Shown here: positions 1-10,237 of the stretch, piece after piece | Position numbering within the stretch: position 1 is the first letter of the stretch | Layout: each line of letters starts with the position of its first letter | Assembly (NCBI RefSeq): GCF_016900375.1 | Contig: NZ_JACJKB010000003.1 | Coordinates: 186,001 to 250,000, forward strand | Direction of reading: 5' to 3' | Origin: Collinsella tanakaei | GTDB taxonomy: Bacteria > Actinomycetota > Coriobacteriia > Coriobacteriales > Coriobacteriaceae | DNA length: 64,000 nucleotides | Program-made: the position numbers and the translations under genes | Notes under the pieces: model-generated | Database searches by the model: none | What the model was told of the DNA's origin: nothing | The model's input: only the letters and a program-made list of their open reading frames with translations

Positions 1-1
1 C

Positions 2-1481
2 CGCACGAATGCATGTCCGCCTTATCTGCGAGCTCAGCCCGGCATAGCCTCCTGGGCCACGCTCCACCCCGCAAACCCTGCGTTCTGCAACAATAGACAG
101 AAGAACCAAGAGCAGCGGAGGGGCAATGAGGATCTAACCAGCACAGGTGACGGATCGAAATCGTTCGAGCAGCAGGATGCCGCCTTCGAGCGCGATGAGC
201 GCAGCGAGTACCGGCAGGTCATCTGCTTTCCCGACCTGCCCCGCCAGCGCATCCTCGGCTTCGGAGCTGCGCTCACCGAGGCATCCGCCTGGACGTTCGC
301 GCAGATGCCCGCCCCCGTGCAAGATGAGTTCCTGATGAGCTGCTTCGGCCCCGCCAGCCACGGTGGCAACGCCTACACCCTCTGCCGCACGCCTCTTCAG
401 AGCTGCGACTTCGCACAGGGCAGCTACGCCTACGTCTCCCGCCCGCGACGCGGACAAGACGTGCTCGGCTCCTTCTCGATCGCGCGCGATCAGGCGCTCC
501 TCATCCCCTTCATCCGCTGCTGCATGGCACTTGCGCCCACGCTCACGCTCGTGGGCGCGCCCTGGAGCCCGCCGGCCTTCAGAAGACGAACCGCTCGATG
601 TGCCATGGAGGCCGACTGCGCGCCAAATACCGCGACACCTGGGCGCAGGTGCTCGCCCGCGCCGTCGCCGCTTGGCGCCAGGAAGGCATGCCGCTCGAGT
701 ACCTCAGCGTGCAAAACGAGCCCCTCGCCCGCCAGACATGGGATTCCTGCCTCTACACCGCGCAGGAAGAAGCCATCTTCGCCGCCCGGCACCTGCGCCC
801 CGCCCTCGACGCCCAGGGCGTCGCTGACCTCAAGCTCCTCGCTTGGGACCACAACAAGGATCGGCTCATAGCGCGCATGCAGCAGCTTGAGCACGAGCTG
901 GATGGCCTAGGCACCACGTATGAGGACGTCTTTGCCGGCACCGCATTCCACTGGTACACCGGCGACCACTTCGAAGCCGTCCGCACCGCACGCCAGATGA
1001 AGCCCGCCCTCGAGCTCATCCACACTGAGGGTTGCGCCGCCTATTCCCACGGCAAAGGCACGCGCACACACGCGGACGCCGAACACTACGCCCGTGACAT
1101 CATCGGCGATCTCAACGCCGGCGCCACCGCCTACATCGACTGGAATATCCTCCTCGACGAAACCGGCGGCCCCAACCACACCGGCAACTACTGCGACGCC
1201 CCTATCATGTACGACCGTCGCACCCAAACCCTCACCTACAACCGCAGCCACACCTACCTCGGCCACTTCTCCCGCTTCACCCAGCCCGGCGCCCGCATCT
1301 TTCCCACCTCGTCCTACACCGACCGCCTCGACACCCTCGGCGTCCTCAACCCCGACGGAACAAAGGTCCTCATCCTCCTCAACCGCACCACCAAACCGAA
1401 AAAGCAACCATCCGAGAAGGCACGAACACCGCCGCAACCACCCTCCCCGCCCACAGCATCCAAACCTGCGTGTGGAGGTAG
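2..1481 (+). pseudogene. GH30 family glycosidase remnant, two frameshifts, 5' end open
   Basis: Remnant of a glycoside hydrolase family 30 enzyme (glucosylceramidase or beta-1,6-glucanase type). The frame open from the left edge reads GFGAALTEASAWTFAQM, CRTPLQSCDF and APWSPPAF. It breaks at 581-582, where a T is missing from the expected TTCATGAAG. The next frame carries SVQNEP, with the presumed acid/base Glu, and LIHTEG, with the presumed nucleophile Glu. A second one-base loss, in the A run at 1399-1403, shifts the frame again, and the third frame ends in LPAHSIQTCVWR with a stop at 1479-1481. No ATG precedes 305 in frame, so the N-terminus is off the edge or lost. Both lesions are single-base deletions, so sequencing error is the main alternative to true decay. 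Confidence 0.8.
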
Positions 1482-1561
1482 ACGACCCAAGACGCGCCCC
1501 CAAATGAACCAGATAACCTCAGGAACCGAGAAACCCAAGAACCCCAGTCAACCCCCCGCCC

Positions 1562-1588
1562 GTCGTCCCGGCGGCACGCCGGGACGAC
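1562..1588 (+). terminator. Hairpin downstream of the GH30 remnant
   Basis: A perfect 11-bp stem (GTCGTCCCGGC paired with GCCGGGACGAC) around a 5-base loop lies 80 bases after the GH30 stop. No long T run follows, so terminator activity is inferred from position only. Confidence 0.4.
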
Positions 1589-1598
1589 AAAGCATAGG

Positions 1599-1692
1599 GC
1601 CCACCCCGCCCCGAGCAATCAGCAGAACAGGGGGTCCTCAGGCCAAAGCCTGAGGACCCCCTGTTCTGCTGATTGCTCGGGGTGGGGTGGGC
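1599..1692. repeat. 45-bp inverted repeat with 4-base loop
   Basis: Arms at 1599-1643 and 1648-1692 are reverse complements apart from one position, which can pair as G-U in RNA. The loop is CAAA. The element sits between the convergent GH30 remnant and rplX. Its sequence is unlike the other long hairpins of the window. It could act as a bidirectional terminator or be a mobile palindrome. Confidence 0.85.
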
Positions 1693-1736
1693 GCCAACTT
1701 CCTCCCGCCTACCGGCCGCCGAGCTCCGAAAACGCA

Positions 1737-1824
1737 GGAAGGCCCCCGAGGGCCTTCCTAAGCCGACAATCCCGCAGCCGCGCAGCGGCGAGGACGTCGG
1801 CGTGGAAGCCCTCGGGGGCCTTCC
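1737..1824 (-). terminator. Structured operon-end element after rplX (copy 1 of 3)
   Basis: Read on the minus strand, a GC-rich outer stem encloses TTCCACGC, an inner stem GCCGAC/GTCGGC, GTCCTC, a small hairpin with loop TGC, TGCGGGATT, and GCTTAGGAA. The last arm alone also folds as a 9-bp stem followed by TGCGTTTT, as in an intrinsic terminator. The same internal sequences recur at 32524-32608 and in part at 9755-9837 with different stems. Confidence 0.7.
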
Positions 1825-1849
1825 GATGGGACGCTTTACGCTCTACGAC

Positions 1850-2161
1850 TTAGAACTCGGCGCCGCACTTCTTGCAGACGCGCAGCTTGTTCTTGCCGTC
1901 CTTCTTGTGGCCAACGCGCGTGGCCTGGCCGCACTTGGGGCAGATGAGCATCACGTTGGAGGCGTCGATGGCGGCCTCCTGGGAAACGATGCCACCCTGC
2001 TGGTTCTGAGCGGTGGGCTTCATGGCCTTCTTGACGATGGCCACACCCTCGACGACAACCTTGCCCTCAGCGGGAAGCGCGCGCAGAACGGTACCGGTCT
2101 TGCCGCGATCCTTGCCGGAGAGCACCTTGACGTTATCGCCCTTCTTGATGGACATAGACAT
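1850..2161 (-). CDS. rplX: 50S ribosomal protein L24
   Basis: Ribosomal protein L24, an assembly initiator protein of the large subunit; 103 residues, normal for the family. The N-terminal KOW-type segment reads KKGDNVKVLSGKDRGKTG. The C-terminus carries two Cys pairs (CPKC and CKKC), a zinc-ribbon form seen in many Gram-positive L24 proteins. The chosen ATG gives MSMSIKKGD and lies 16 bases after rplN behind GGGAGAG. It is the last gene of this ribosomal block. rplE and the rest of the usual spc operon do not follow; a structured terminator and a convergent pseudogene do. Confidence 0.95.
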   Translation of the reverse strand: MSMSIKKGDNVKVLSGKDRGKTGTVLRALPAEGKVVVEGVAIVKKAMKPTAQNQQGGIVSQEAAIDASNVMLICPKCGQATRVGHKKDGKNKLRVCKKCGAEF

Positions 2162-2177
2162 AACGGTCTCTCCCTCA

Positions 2178-2546
2178 CTACAGGGTCTCGGGTGCAAGCG
2201 AGACGATCTTCATGTACTTCTTGTCACGAAGCTCACGAGCGACGGGCCCGAAGATACGGGTGCCGACGGGCGAGCCGTCCTTGTTGATGACGACGGCAGC
2301 GTTGTCATCAAAGCGGATGTAGGAGCCGTCCTTGCGGCGGATCTCCTTCACGGTGCGAACGACGACGCAGCGAACGACGTCCTTCTTCTTGACGTTAGCG
2401 CCCGGGGTGGCCTCCTGGACAGCGGCGATGATCACATCGCCGATGCCGGCATAACGACGCTTGGAGCCACCGAGCACCTTGATGCAGCGAACCTTGCGCG
2501 CACCGGAGTTGTCAGCAACCGTGAGCATGGTTTGCATTTGAATCAT
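2178..2546 (-). CDS. rplN: 50S ribosomal protein L14
   Basis: Ribosomal protein L14, which sits at the subunit interface; 122 residues, the standard length. The start giving [16 protein letters not shown] is the conserved one and has GGAGG seven bases upstream, so the longer upstream frame is rejected. Typical signatures are [14 protein letters not shown] and [13 protein letters not shown]. It lies in the rplC-rplX operon, 16 bases before rplX and 103 bases after rpsQ; that larger gap shows no hairpin that would split the operon. Confidence 0.96.
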   Translation of the reverse strand: MIQMQTMLTVADNSGARKVRCIKVLGGSKRRYAGIGDVIIAAVQEATPGANVKKKDVVRCVVVRTVKEIRRKDGSYIRFDDNAAVVINKDGSPVGTRIFGPVARELRDKKYMKIVSLAPETL

Positions 2547-2649
2547 GGTAGTTCCTCCGAATAAGAGAACGACGAGAGGTGCGCCGGCCAAACTGGGGCC
2601 GAATCGGCGCCGGCGCGGCGCACATCATCGTGGAAGCGTACGATCGTGA

Positions 2650-2916
2650 CTACTTGGCGCGCTCGATGATCTCGACGAGACGCCAACGCTTCATCTTGGA
2701 CAGAGGACGGGTCTCCATGAGGCGGACGGTATCGCCGACGCCAGCGGTGCACTCCTCATCGTGAGCATGAAGCTTCTTGGTGGTGGTCATCATCTTGCCG
2801 TACTTGGGGTGGCGCTTGCGCTCCGTGGTCTGGACAACGATGGTCTTGTTGCCCGAGATGGAGACGACGACACCCGTACGAACCTTGCGCGCGTTGCGCT
2901 CAGTCGTTTCAGACAT
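2650..2916 (-). CDS. rpsQ: 30S ribosomal protein S17
   Basis: Ribosomal protein S17, a primary 16S rRNA binder of the small subunit; 88 residues. The OB-fold core reads [29 protein letters not shown], split here as [12 protein letters not shown] then [10 protein letters not shown], both typical. [15 protein letters not shown] is the natural start. It follows rpmC by 16 bases and is cotranscribed in the S10-type operon. Confidence 0.95.
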   Translation of the reverse strand: MSETTERNARKVRTGVVVSISGNKTIVVQTTERKRHPKYGKMMTTTKKLHAHDEECTAGVGDTVRLMETRPLSKMKRWRLVEIIERAK

Positions 2917-2932
2917 GCTCTAACTCCTGAAT

Positions 2933-3147
2933 CTACTCGGCGGCAGCGGTCTTCTCCGCTGCGATCTGACGGGCGCGCTGCTCCGTGAGGACACGAGCGA
3001 TGTCCTTCTTCACGGTCTTGACGCGAGCGGTGTTGTCCAGCTGGCTGGTCGCCATCTGGAAGCGAAGGTTGAAGAGCTCGGCGCGCATCTCCTTCAGCTT
3101 GTCAGCAAGCTGAGCGTCCGAAAGCTCACGAATCTCTGCGGGCTTCA

Positions 3148-3148
<1 letters not shown>
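2933..3148 (-). CDS. rpmC: 50S ribosomal protein L29
   Basis: Ribosomal protein L29, located near the peptide exit tunnel where trigger factor and SRP dock; 71 residues. It begins MKPAEIRELSD and has the L29 signature ELFNLRFQMATSQLDN. Its ATG overlaps the rplP stop by one base (TAATG), which suggests translational coupling. The C-terminus is Ala/Glu rich, as is common in actinobacteria. Confidence 0.95.
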
Positions 3149-3581
<433 letters not shown>

Positions 3582-3582
<1 letters not shown>

Positions 3583-4292
3583 TACTGACCCCTCCTCTCG
3601 GAATTACGACGACGAGGACGCGACGGACCCTCGAGAGCCGGGTTGGGGACCGGCTGGCCGGGGAGCTTCTCGCCCAGATAGATCCAGACCTTGACACCGC
3701 AGGCGCCCATGGTGGTGTGGGCGACGGCCGTGCCGTAGTCGATCTTGGCGCGCAGGGTGTGCAGAGGCACGCGACCCTCGCGGTACCACTCGCGGCGGCC
3801 CATCTCGGCGCCACCGAGACGACCGGAGCACTGGATACGGATACCCTTGGCACCGGACTTGCGAGCGGTCTGAACGGCCTTGCGCATAGCGCGACGGAAG
3901 GCCACGCGGCCCTCGAGCTGCTCGGCCACGGACTGGGCGACCAGGGTGGCGTCGAGCTCGGGACGCTTGATCTCAATCACGTCGACGGACAGGTGACCCT
4001 TGTCGACGCCGACGACCTTCTCGAGGTCGTGACGAAGGGTGTCGATCTCGGCGCCCTTCTTGCCGATGACGATGCCCGGACGGGCGGTGAAGATGATGAT
4101 CTTCACCTTGTCGCCGGCGCGCTCGATCTCCACGCGGGAGACGGCGGCACGGGACAGGCGCTTCTTGAGGTACTTGCGGATCTCAAGGTCGTTGCCGAGG
4201 GTCTCGGCGTAGTTCTTGTCGGCGAACCAACGGGAACGCCAGTTCTCGGTGATGCCGAGACGGAAGCCGGTGGGGTAGACTTTCTGACCCAT
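3582..4292 (-). CDS. rpsC: 30S ribosomal protein S3
   Basis: Ribosomal protein S3, part of the mRNA entry channel of the small subunit; 236 residues. It starts [14 protein letters not shown]. The KH domain carries [15 protein letters not shown], and the C-terminal domain carries [20 protein letters not shown]. It lies six bases after rplV and overlaps rplP by one base, within the S10-type operon. Confidence 0.96.
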
Positions 4293-4298
4293 GCTAGC

Positions 4299-4670
4299 TT
4301 ACGCCTCCTTTCGCGGAGCGACGACAACGGTGATGTGGCTGGTGCGCTTGAGGATGCGGGAAGCGGAACCCTTGGCGCGAGGACGGATGCGCTTGAGCGA
4401 CGGGCCCTCGTCGACGTAGGTGGCCTTCACGACCAGATCGGAAGCGCGCAGGCCGTTGTTGTTCTCGGCATTGGCCACAGCGGACTTGAGAACCTTCTCG
4501 ACGTCCACGGCGACGGCGCGGTTGCAGAAATGAAGGATGTCGAAAGCCTGGGCAACGGACTTGTTGCGGATCAGGTCGACGACGAGGCGAGCCTTGCCGG
4601 GGGAAACGCGAACGTACTTGGCCGTCGCGCGGACCTCGACGGTCGCGGTGTCGGTAGACTTAGTTGCCAT
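4299..4670 (-). CDS. rplV: 50S ribosomal protein L22
   Basis: Ribosomal protein L22, whose beta-hairpin lines the exit tunnel and contributes to macrolide sensitivity; 123 residues. Signatures are [19 protein letters not shown] and [18 protein letters not shown]. No insertion or deletion is evident in the tunnel loop. It sits between rpsS (15-base gap) and rpsC in the operon. Confidence 0.95.
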   Translation of the reverse strand: MATKSTDTATVEVRATAKYVRVSPGKARLVVDLIRNKSVAQAFDILHFCNRAVAVDVEKVLKSAVANAENNNGLRASDLVVKATYVDEGPSLKRIRPRAKGSASRILKRTSHITVVVAPRKEA

Positions 4671-4685
4671 TTACGAAGAACCCCC

Positions 4686-4946
4686 CTATTTGGCCTTGTG
4701 GCCACGGAACGTACGGGTCGGCGCGAACTCGCCGAGCTTGTGACCAACCATGGACTCGGTGACGTACACGGGCACGTGCTTGCGGCCGTCGTGGACGGCG
4801 ATGGTGTGACCGACCATCTCGGGGAAGATGGTGGACGCGCGGGACCAGGTCTTCACGACGTCCTTCTTGCCGGCCTCGTTCATCGCGACGATACGCGAGA
4901 GAAGGCGAGCTTCCACGAACGGGCCCTTTTTGAGACTTCTGCTCAT
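4686..4946 (-). CDS. rpsS: 30S ribosomal protein S19
   Basis: Ribosomal protein S19, in the head of the small subunit near the A-site finger; 86 residues. It starts [16 protein letters not shown] and carries [20 protein letters not shown], both standard. It lies 29 bases downstream of rplB in the same operon. Confidence 0.96.
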   Translation of the reverse strand: MSRSLKKGPFVEARLLSRIVAMNEAGKKDVVKTWSRASTIFPEMVGHTIAVHDGRKHVPVYVTESMVGHKLGEFAPTRTFRGHKAK

Positions 4947-4975
4947 AAGTGCTAACTCCTAAAACTCGGTATCGA

Positions 4976-5806
<831 letters not shown>

Positions 5807-5967
5807 TACCTATCCCTTTCGAATCTATCCGCTCGCCACCGCAAGCTGGGATGCGGGTGCGGTGACACCGGATTTACCACGGTACCGGGCGGCTCCATAC
5901 TATGGGCCCGGTACTCCTTTGCTCGTCTCCCCTTCCGGGAAGACGGAAGAACACACGGGTCGAGAAC
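5807..5967 (-). other. 161-base spacer between rplW and rplB
   Basis: The spacer is long for an S10-type operon. It contains no open frame that can be supported. On the minus strand it holds a short CATAGTAT sequence in a GC-rich context and a small stem CTTCC/GGAAG. I cannot assign a promoter with confidence. Confidence 0.4.
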
Positions 5968-6255
5968 TTAGGCCTGGTTGCCGAAGATCTCGATGGTCTG
6001 GCCCTCGGCCACCGTCACGACGGCCTTCTTCCAAGAGCGGGTCTTGCCGGCGATGTAGCGAACGCGCTTGATCTTGGGCTTGACGCTCATGGTGTTGACG
6101 CGGACGACCTTCACGTTGAAGATCTCCTCGACGGCGTCCTTGATCTGGTACTTGTTAGCGTCCTTGTGAACCTCGAACGTGTACTTGTTCTCCTCCATGT
6201 TGGAGTAGGAACGCTCGGTCACGATCGGGCGGATGATGATCTCGTGTGCGGTCAT
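5968..6255 (-). CDS. rplW: 50S ribosomal protein L23
   Basis: Ribosomal protein L23, the exit-tunnel docking site for trigger factor and SRP; 95 residues. Signatures are IIRPIVTERSYSNME and YTFEVHKDANKYQIKDAVE. Its ATG directly abuts the rplD stop, with no spacer. The protein ends IEIFGNQA. Confidence 0.95.
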   Translation of the reverse strand: MTAHEIIIRPIVTERSYSNMEENKYTFEVHKDANKYQIKDAVEEIFNVKVVRVNTMSVKPKIKRVRYIAGKTRSWKKAVVTVAEGQTIEIFGNQA

Positions 6256-6882
6256 TTAGGCGAGCACCTCCCCGAAGTGAGTCGCGACGTCCGCGGGCAT
6301 CAGCAGAGCGCCGTTGTTGACGAGGTCGTAGGTGTTGGCCTCGGACGGCGTGATGATGAACGTCTTGGGGATGTTACGGAACGACAGGTAAGCGTTGATG
6401 TCGTCCTCGCGGACGATGATGGTCAGGCGCTTGCCCTCAAGGCCGAGAGCCTTGAGCAGGGCCACAGCAGCCTTGGTGGACGGCTTCTCGAAGCCGTAGT
6501 CGTCAACGAGGAAGAGCTCGTTGTCGCGCACCTTCGCGGAGAGCGCGGAGCGCATGGCGAGCTTGACCTCCTTGTTGTTCATACGCTTGACGTACGTACG
6601 GGGCTTGGGCCCGAAGATGACGCCGCCGTGACGCCACTGACCGGCGCGGGTGGAACCCTGGCGAGCGTGGCCGGTGCCCTTCTGACGCCAAGGCTTCTTG
6701 CCGCCACCGGAGACCTCGGAACGGCCCTTGGTGGACTGGGTGCCCTGACGCCAAGAGGCCATCTGGCACTTGACGATGTGATGCATGACGTGGATGTTCG
6801 GCTCGATGCCGTACACCTCGGGAGCGAGCTCGACCTCGGCGGTCGCCTTGCCCTCGCTGTTCTTTACTTCAAACTTAGACAT
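6256..6882 (-). CDS. rplD: 50S ribosomal protein L4
   Basis: Ribosomal protein L4, a tunnel-wall protein and, in enterobacteria, the autogenous repressor of the S10 operon; 208 residues. The tunnel loop reads GGGKKPWRQKGTGHARQGS, as expected for macrolide-sensitive L4. It starts MSKFEVKNSEGKA. Autoregulation in this organism is not shown by the sequence. Confidence 0.96.
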   Translation of the reverse strand: MSKFEVKNSEGKATAEVELAPEVYGIEPNIHVMHHIVKCQMASWRQGTQSTKGRSEVSGGGKKPWRQKGTGHARQGSTRAGQWRHGGVIFGPKPRTYVKRMNNKEVKLAMRSALSAKVRDNELFLVDDYGFEKPSTKAAVALLKALGLEGKRLTIIVREDDINAYLSFRNIPKTFIITPSEANTYDLVNNGALLMPADVATHFGEVLA

Positions 6883-6928
6883 TCTGTTCTCCTTGGTATG
6901 ACTCTAGGACCTAGTGCTACAGAGGCCT

Positions 6929-7549
6929 TTAGGCCATACGGATGGCGACCAGAGCGTTCTTGCCACCAGGGACGGCACCCTTGATGAGCATGAGGTTCTG
7001 CTCGGCATCGATGCGGACAACGGTGAGGTTCTTCACGGTCACGCGCTCATCGCCCATGTGACCGGCCATCTTGACGCCCTTGAGGACGCGGGCGGGATAG
7101 GCGCACTGGCCGATGGAGCCCGGATGACGCTTGAAGTGCGAACCATGGGTCATAGGACCACGGCGCTGACCCCAGCGCTTGATGCGGCCCTGGAAGCCCT
7201 TACCCTTGGAGGTGCCGATGACGTCGACCTTGGTGACGTCAGCGAAGTCAGCGACGGTGACGACCTCGCCAACCTTGTGATCCTCGCCGTTCTCGACGCG
7301 GACCTCACGCAGGTAACGGACGGGCTCGACGCCGGCCTTGGCGAAGTGACCAGCCATGGGCTTGTTCACGTTCTTGGCCTTGATGTCGCCGAAGCCGATC
7401 TGGACGGCATCATAGCCGTCGGTGGTCTTGGTTTTAACCTGCGAGACCGCGCAGGGGCCAGCCTGGATGACCGTGACGGGGACGACGTTGTCGTTCTCGT
7501 CCCACACCTGGGTCATACCGATCTTGCGGCCGAGAATCATGCTGATCAT
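6929..7549 (-). CDS. rplC: 50S ribosomal protein L3
   Basis: Ribosomal protein L3, close to the peptidyl-transferase centre; 206 residues. It starts MISMILGRKIGMTQV, and a second in-frame ATG nine bases later is possible. The central segment KGKGFQGRIKRWGQRRGPMTHGSHF is typical in two halves (KGKGFQGRIKRW, GPMTHGS). It is the first gene of this block. rpsJ, normally directly upstream, is 2.3 kb away, so rplC needs its own promoter. Confidence 0.95.
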   Translation of the reverse strand: MISMILGRKIGMTQVWDENDNVVPVTVIQAGPCAVSQVKTKTTDGYDAVQIGFGDIKAKNVNKPMAGHFAKAGVEPVRYLREVRVENGEDHKVGEVVTVADFADVTKVDVIGTSKGKGFQGRIKRWGQRRGPMTHGSHFKRHPGSIGQCAYPARVLKGVKMAGHMGDERVTVKNLTVVRIDAEQNLMLIKGAVPGGKNALVAIRMA

Positions 7550-7741
7550 TCAATGATCCTAACTCTCGGTGGTCTTGGGACACTGCGTCCGCCCCTTGCG
7601 GACGCCCCTAGAGGACCACTACCGGACGTGCGTGCTCCGAAGCTTTGCATTCCGCTCGCTTTCGGCAGTGCGGCAACCCAACGCGCACCGGCCTTATGCA
7701 GGCAGAATCCTCCCCTATCGAGGCACAGCTTGATTAGTATA
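7550..7741 (-). promoter_or_regulatory. Probable promoter and structured leader of the rplC operon
   Basis: On the minus strand a good -10 (TATACT, 7736-7741) lies about 187 bases before rplC. No convincing -35 is visible. The leader has nested stems: an outer GTGGTCCT/AAGACCAC pair and an inner CGTCCGC/GCGGACG stem. A structured leader could serve ribosomal-protein feedback, as known for S10 leaders in other bacteria; that role is inferred. Confidence 0.5.
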
Positions 7742-7810
7742 CACGGCCGCGGGCGTGTCCATATTTTCTTCGCATTGAAATCCCAGCTCAAACCGTCCGG
7801 TCGACCCACA

Positions 7811-7922
7811 CCGCGTGCAATTTCGGGGACAGGTCCCAAACTTTCATGCGCGCCTGCGCTTTCAATTCCAGGCATCTCGCAACGCATGAAAGTTTGGGAC
7901 CTGTCCCCGAAATTGCACGCGG
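7811..7922. repeat. 40-bp perfect inverted repeat with GGGACAGGTCCC core (family B)
   Basis: Arms 7811-7850 and 7883-7922 are perfect reverse complements around a 32-base loop. Each arm contains GGGGACAGGTCCCAAA. It begins four bases after the phosphatase stop, so it probably also terminates that transcript. Related shorter copies lie at 15768-15800 and 31186-31216. Confidence 0.85.
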
Positions 7923-7925
7923 GGC

Positions 7926-8534
7926 CTACAGCGCCTGATTCACGATGGCGGTGTTGGTGAAGCTGCGGTCACTCGGGTCAAACGTATACACGAGAACGCA
8001 GCAGTTGCCCAAGTGGACATCCTGAGGGCACGCCGCCCAGTGCTCCCAGGCCTTCTTGAACTGAAGCGTCGCCGACCCGTGGCTGCATGCCAGCAGGTTC
8101 TCGACGCCATCGGCCAGCATCAGGTCGGTCAGGGTCGCAACGATGCGCTCCCGCAGTTCCTTGCTGCCCTCTCCCCCGTATGGAACGAGCGCCTCGCCCG
8201 GGTCCCACAGCTCGCAGGGCACATCCGCTGCCGGCCCCGCCTCGAAGGGACCGTAGCTGCGCTCCATAAGGCCGTCGATCGGCTCCACCGGGGGAAGGCT
8301 GCGGTAGCCCGCGGCCTCCAGATCGCCGCGCACGAGCTCGAGCGTCGTCTTGGCGCGCCCGAGCGGCGAGGTGCACAGGCGGTCGAAATCCACATGCCGC
8401 TTGGCCAGCCAAGCGGCAGCGGCATGCGCCTGCTCGATCCCAAGCGGTGTGAGCGGCGCATCGCACCGTCCCTGCACGCGACCCTGCAGGTTGAACTCCG
8501 TCTGGCCATGCCGCAGCAGATAGAGCGTCGACAC
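7926..8534 (-). CDS. Histidine phosphatase superfamily protein (phosphoglycerate mutase-like)
   Basis: A cytoplasmic enzyme of the histidine phosphatase superfamily; 202 residues. The catalytic RHG motif is in LYLLRHGQTEFNLQGRVQG, followed by DAPLTPLGIEQA, and the second catalytic His is in LACSHGSA. The RHGQTE context fits broad phosphatases as well as cofactor-dependent mutases, so the substrate is open. It starts at GTG behind GGAGAGG and lies 24 bases after the oxidoreductase, with which it forms a two-gene operon wedged between rpsJ and rplC. Confidence 0.85.
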   Translation of the reverse strand: MSTLYLLRHGQTEFNLQGRVQGRCDAPLTPLGIEQAHAAAAWLAKRHVDFDRLCTSPLGRAKTTLELVRGDLEAAGYRSLPPVEPIDGLMERSYGPFEAGPAADVPCELWDPGEALVPYGGEGSKELRERIVATLTDLMLADGVENLLACSHGSATLQFKKAWEHWAACPQDVHLGNCCVLVYTFDPSDRSFTNTAIVNQAL

Positions 8535-8558
8535 TTCTACCTCTCCCCTTCTTCTTGC

Positions 8559-9596
8559 CTAGCGCACACCGGCCATGCCGGCCTCGAGGATGCGCAGCTG
8601 CGCCAAGGTTTCCTCGGGCGTCACCAGCTGCGGCGCACCGTGCGCAACCGTCTCGTACAGCGCATCGTAGAACTGCGCATAACTCGTGCGCTCACTCGGA
8701 ACGCGCTCCTCGCGGGTTACACCCGCCTCGTCCATATAGCGCAGCAACCCGTACTGCTCGGGCACATCCAGGCCGAAGTCGTCATGACCCTCAGGCAGAT
8801 AGAAATGCTTGAGGTCGCGCTCTTGCTGGTCCTTCTCCATCTTGATATACGCGCCGCGGTCGCCATAGATGGCAAAGCTCGGGCGCGGCAGGGCCGTCGC
8901 GTAGTTCGCATGCGCGGTGGCCTTCAGGTTGCGATCGTCGTAGTAGAGGTCGTAATCGAAATAATCGACCGCCGTTCCCGGGCCGTTCATCTGCCGTACC
9001 TCAGCATGAAAACGGTCCGGCACGCCGAACCAGGCGATAAGCTGATCCAGGCAGTGGGACGCATGGCCGTACGCCGCATTGTTCACGGCATCGAAGCCGA
9101 CGCCGTCCATCATATGCGGGCGGAAATAGTCGTAGCTCGTCACGACCTCGAACACCCGGCCGAGCACGCCCGACGCGAGCACGCGCTTGGCCGTCACGTA
9201 ATCGGAATCAAAGCGCCGGTTCTGATAGCACTGCACCGTCACGCCCTTGGCCTTGGCGGTTGCAAACAGATCCGCCGCCTCGGCCTCCGTCGCCGCAAAC
9301 GGTTTATCCACCACCACATGCTTACCGGCCAGCAGCGCTTCCTTGGCCTGCTCGTAATGCAGCCCCGACGGCGTGCAGATCTCGACCACATCGATTTCCG
9401 GATCGCCCAGCACATCCTCGATGCGATCGACATACCGCGCCCCCGGCACCTCGGCCCACGCATCGTGCCTGATATGCCGGGCAAAGATCGTCGCCACACG
9501 GAACTTATCGGGCCTCACCTGCACGAACGGCACGTGATACCTGTTCGTGCTCTTGCCGTTGCCGATATACGCGACGTTCAGCACGCGATTGCCCAT
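8559..9596 (-). CDS. Gfo/Idh/MocA family oxidoreductase
   Basis: An NAD(P)-dependent oxidoreductase of the Gfo/Idh/MocA family; 345 residues. The N-terminal Rossmann part reads VAYIGNGKSTNRYHVPF, with VEICTPSGLHYEQA and VVDKPFA (the EKP-like motif). The C-terminal part has YGHASHCLDQLIAWFG, like the YdgJ branch. The ATG at 9596 is preferred because GGAGGGGG precedes it. The substrate is unknown. It is the first gene of a two-gene operon with the phosphatase. Confidence 0.85.
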   Translation of the reverse strand: MGNRVLNVAYIGNGKSTNRYHVPFVQVRPDKFRVATIFARHIRHDAWAEVPGARYVDRIEDVLGDPEIDVVEICTPSGLHYEQAKEALLAGKHVVVDKPFAATEAEAADLFATAKAKGVTVQCYQNRRFDSDYVTAKRVLASGVLGRVFEVVTSYDYFRPHMMDGVGFDAVNNAAYGHASHCLDQLIAWFGVPDRFHAEVRQMNGPGTAVDYFDYDLYYDDRNLKATAHANYATALPRPSFAIYGDRGAYIKMEKDQQERDLKHFYLPEGHDDFGLDVPEQYGLLRYMDEAGVTREERVPSERTSYAQFYDALYETVAHGAPQLVTPEETLAQLRILEAGMAGVR

Positions 9597-9648
9597 ACAA
9601 GCCCCCTCCATGACGCCAAAAGAAACGCAACGACCATCCTACCGCAAA

Positions 9649-9682
9649 GTGGGGACGAGACAGCAAGCTGTCTCGTCCCCAC
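9649..9682. repeat. 16-bp perfect inverted repeat
   Basis: Arms GTGGGGACGAGACAGC and its reverse complement are separated by two bases. It lies in the gap between rpsJ and the oxidoreductase, and shares only the GGGGAC start with the longer repeat families. Confidence 0.8.
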
Positions 9683-9754
9683 GACAGTGCGAATGCATCG
9701 AATACCGCACCAACCACGTCCCCCCGCCGGGCGACCCCTAAGGGCGTAAACGCA

Positions 9755-9837
9755 GGGAGCCCCCGGGGTGCTTCCTAAGCGAGTCCTTTTCGCGCCGCAA
9801 GGCGCGATGACTCGCGTGGAACACCCCGGGGGCTCCC
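9755..9837 (-). terminator. Structured operon-end element after rpsJ (copy 2 of 3)
   Basis: Read on the minus strand, a GC-rich outer stem encloses TTCCACGC, an inner stem GCGAGTC/GACTCGC, a distal hairpin TCGCGCC-TTGC-GGCGCGA with AAAG after it, then GCTTAGGAA. It shares TTCCACGC and GCTTAGGAA with copies at 1737-1824 and 32524-32608, but its apical part differs. It lies 27 bases after rpsJ. Confidence 0.7.
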
Positions 9838-9864
9838 GGTGGGATCCGTTATAGACCTTATCGC

Positions 9865-10173
9865 CTACAGCTTGATCTCGATGTCAACGCCGGCGGGGAG
9901 GTCGAGACGCATCAGCGAATCGACGGTGCCGCTGGTCGGGTCGAGGATGTCGATGAGGCGCTTGTGGGTGCGCATCTCGAACTGCTCACGGGAGTCCTTG
10001 TCCACGTGCGGGGAGCGGATAACCGTGTAGAGGTTGCGCTCGGTGGGCAGGGGGATGGGGCCGGACACGCGGGCACCGGTCTTCTGAGCGGTGTCGACGA
10101 TGAGCTTAGCGGACTGGTCCACGACCTCGTGATCATAGCCCTTGAGGCGAATCCTGATCTTCTGGCTAGACAA
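9865..10173 (-). CDS. rpsJ: 30S ribosomal protein S10
   Basis: Ribosomal protein S10 (NusE), also a partner of NusB in antitermination; 102 residues, the standard length. The start must be TTG at 10171-10173: it gives [15 protein letters not shown] right after the initiator and has GGAGG five bases upstream. Upstream ATG codons would add an unlikely N-terminal extension. It follows fusA by 64 bases with no tuf between, and is cut off from rplC by two metabolic genes. Confidence 0.94.
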   Translation of the reverse strand: MSSQKIRIRLKGYDHEVVDQSAKLIVDTAQKTGARVSGPIPLPTERNLYTVIRSPHVDKDSREQFEMRTHKRLIDILDPTSGTVDSLMRLDLPAGVDIEIKL

Positions 10174-10237
10174 CGTTACCTCCAAATGGATTGCGAGGCA
10201 CTTCCTCGCATACAAAAACTTCTACGTGCGAGGAATC

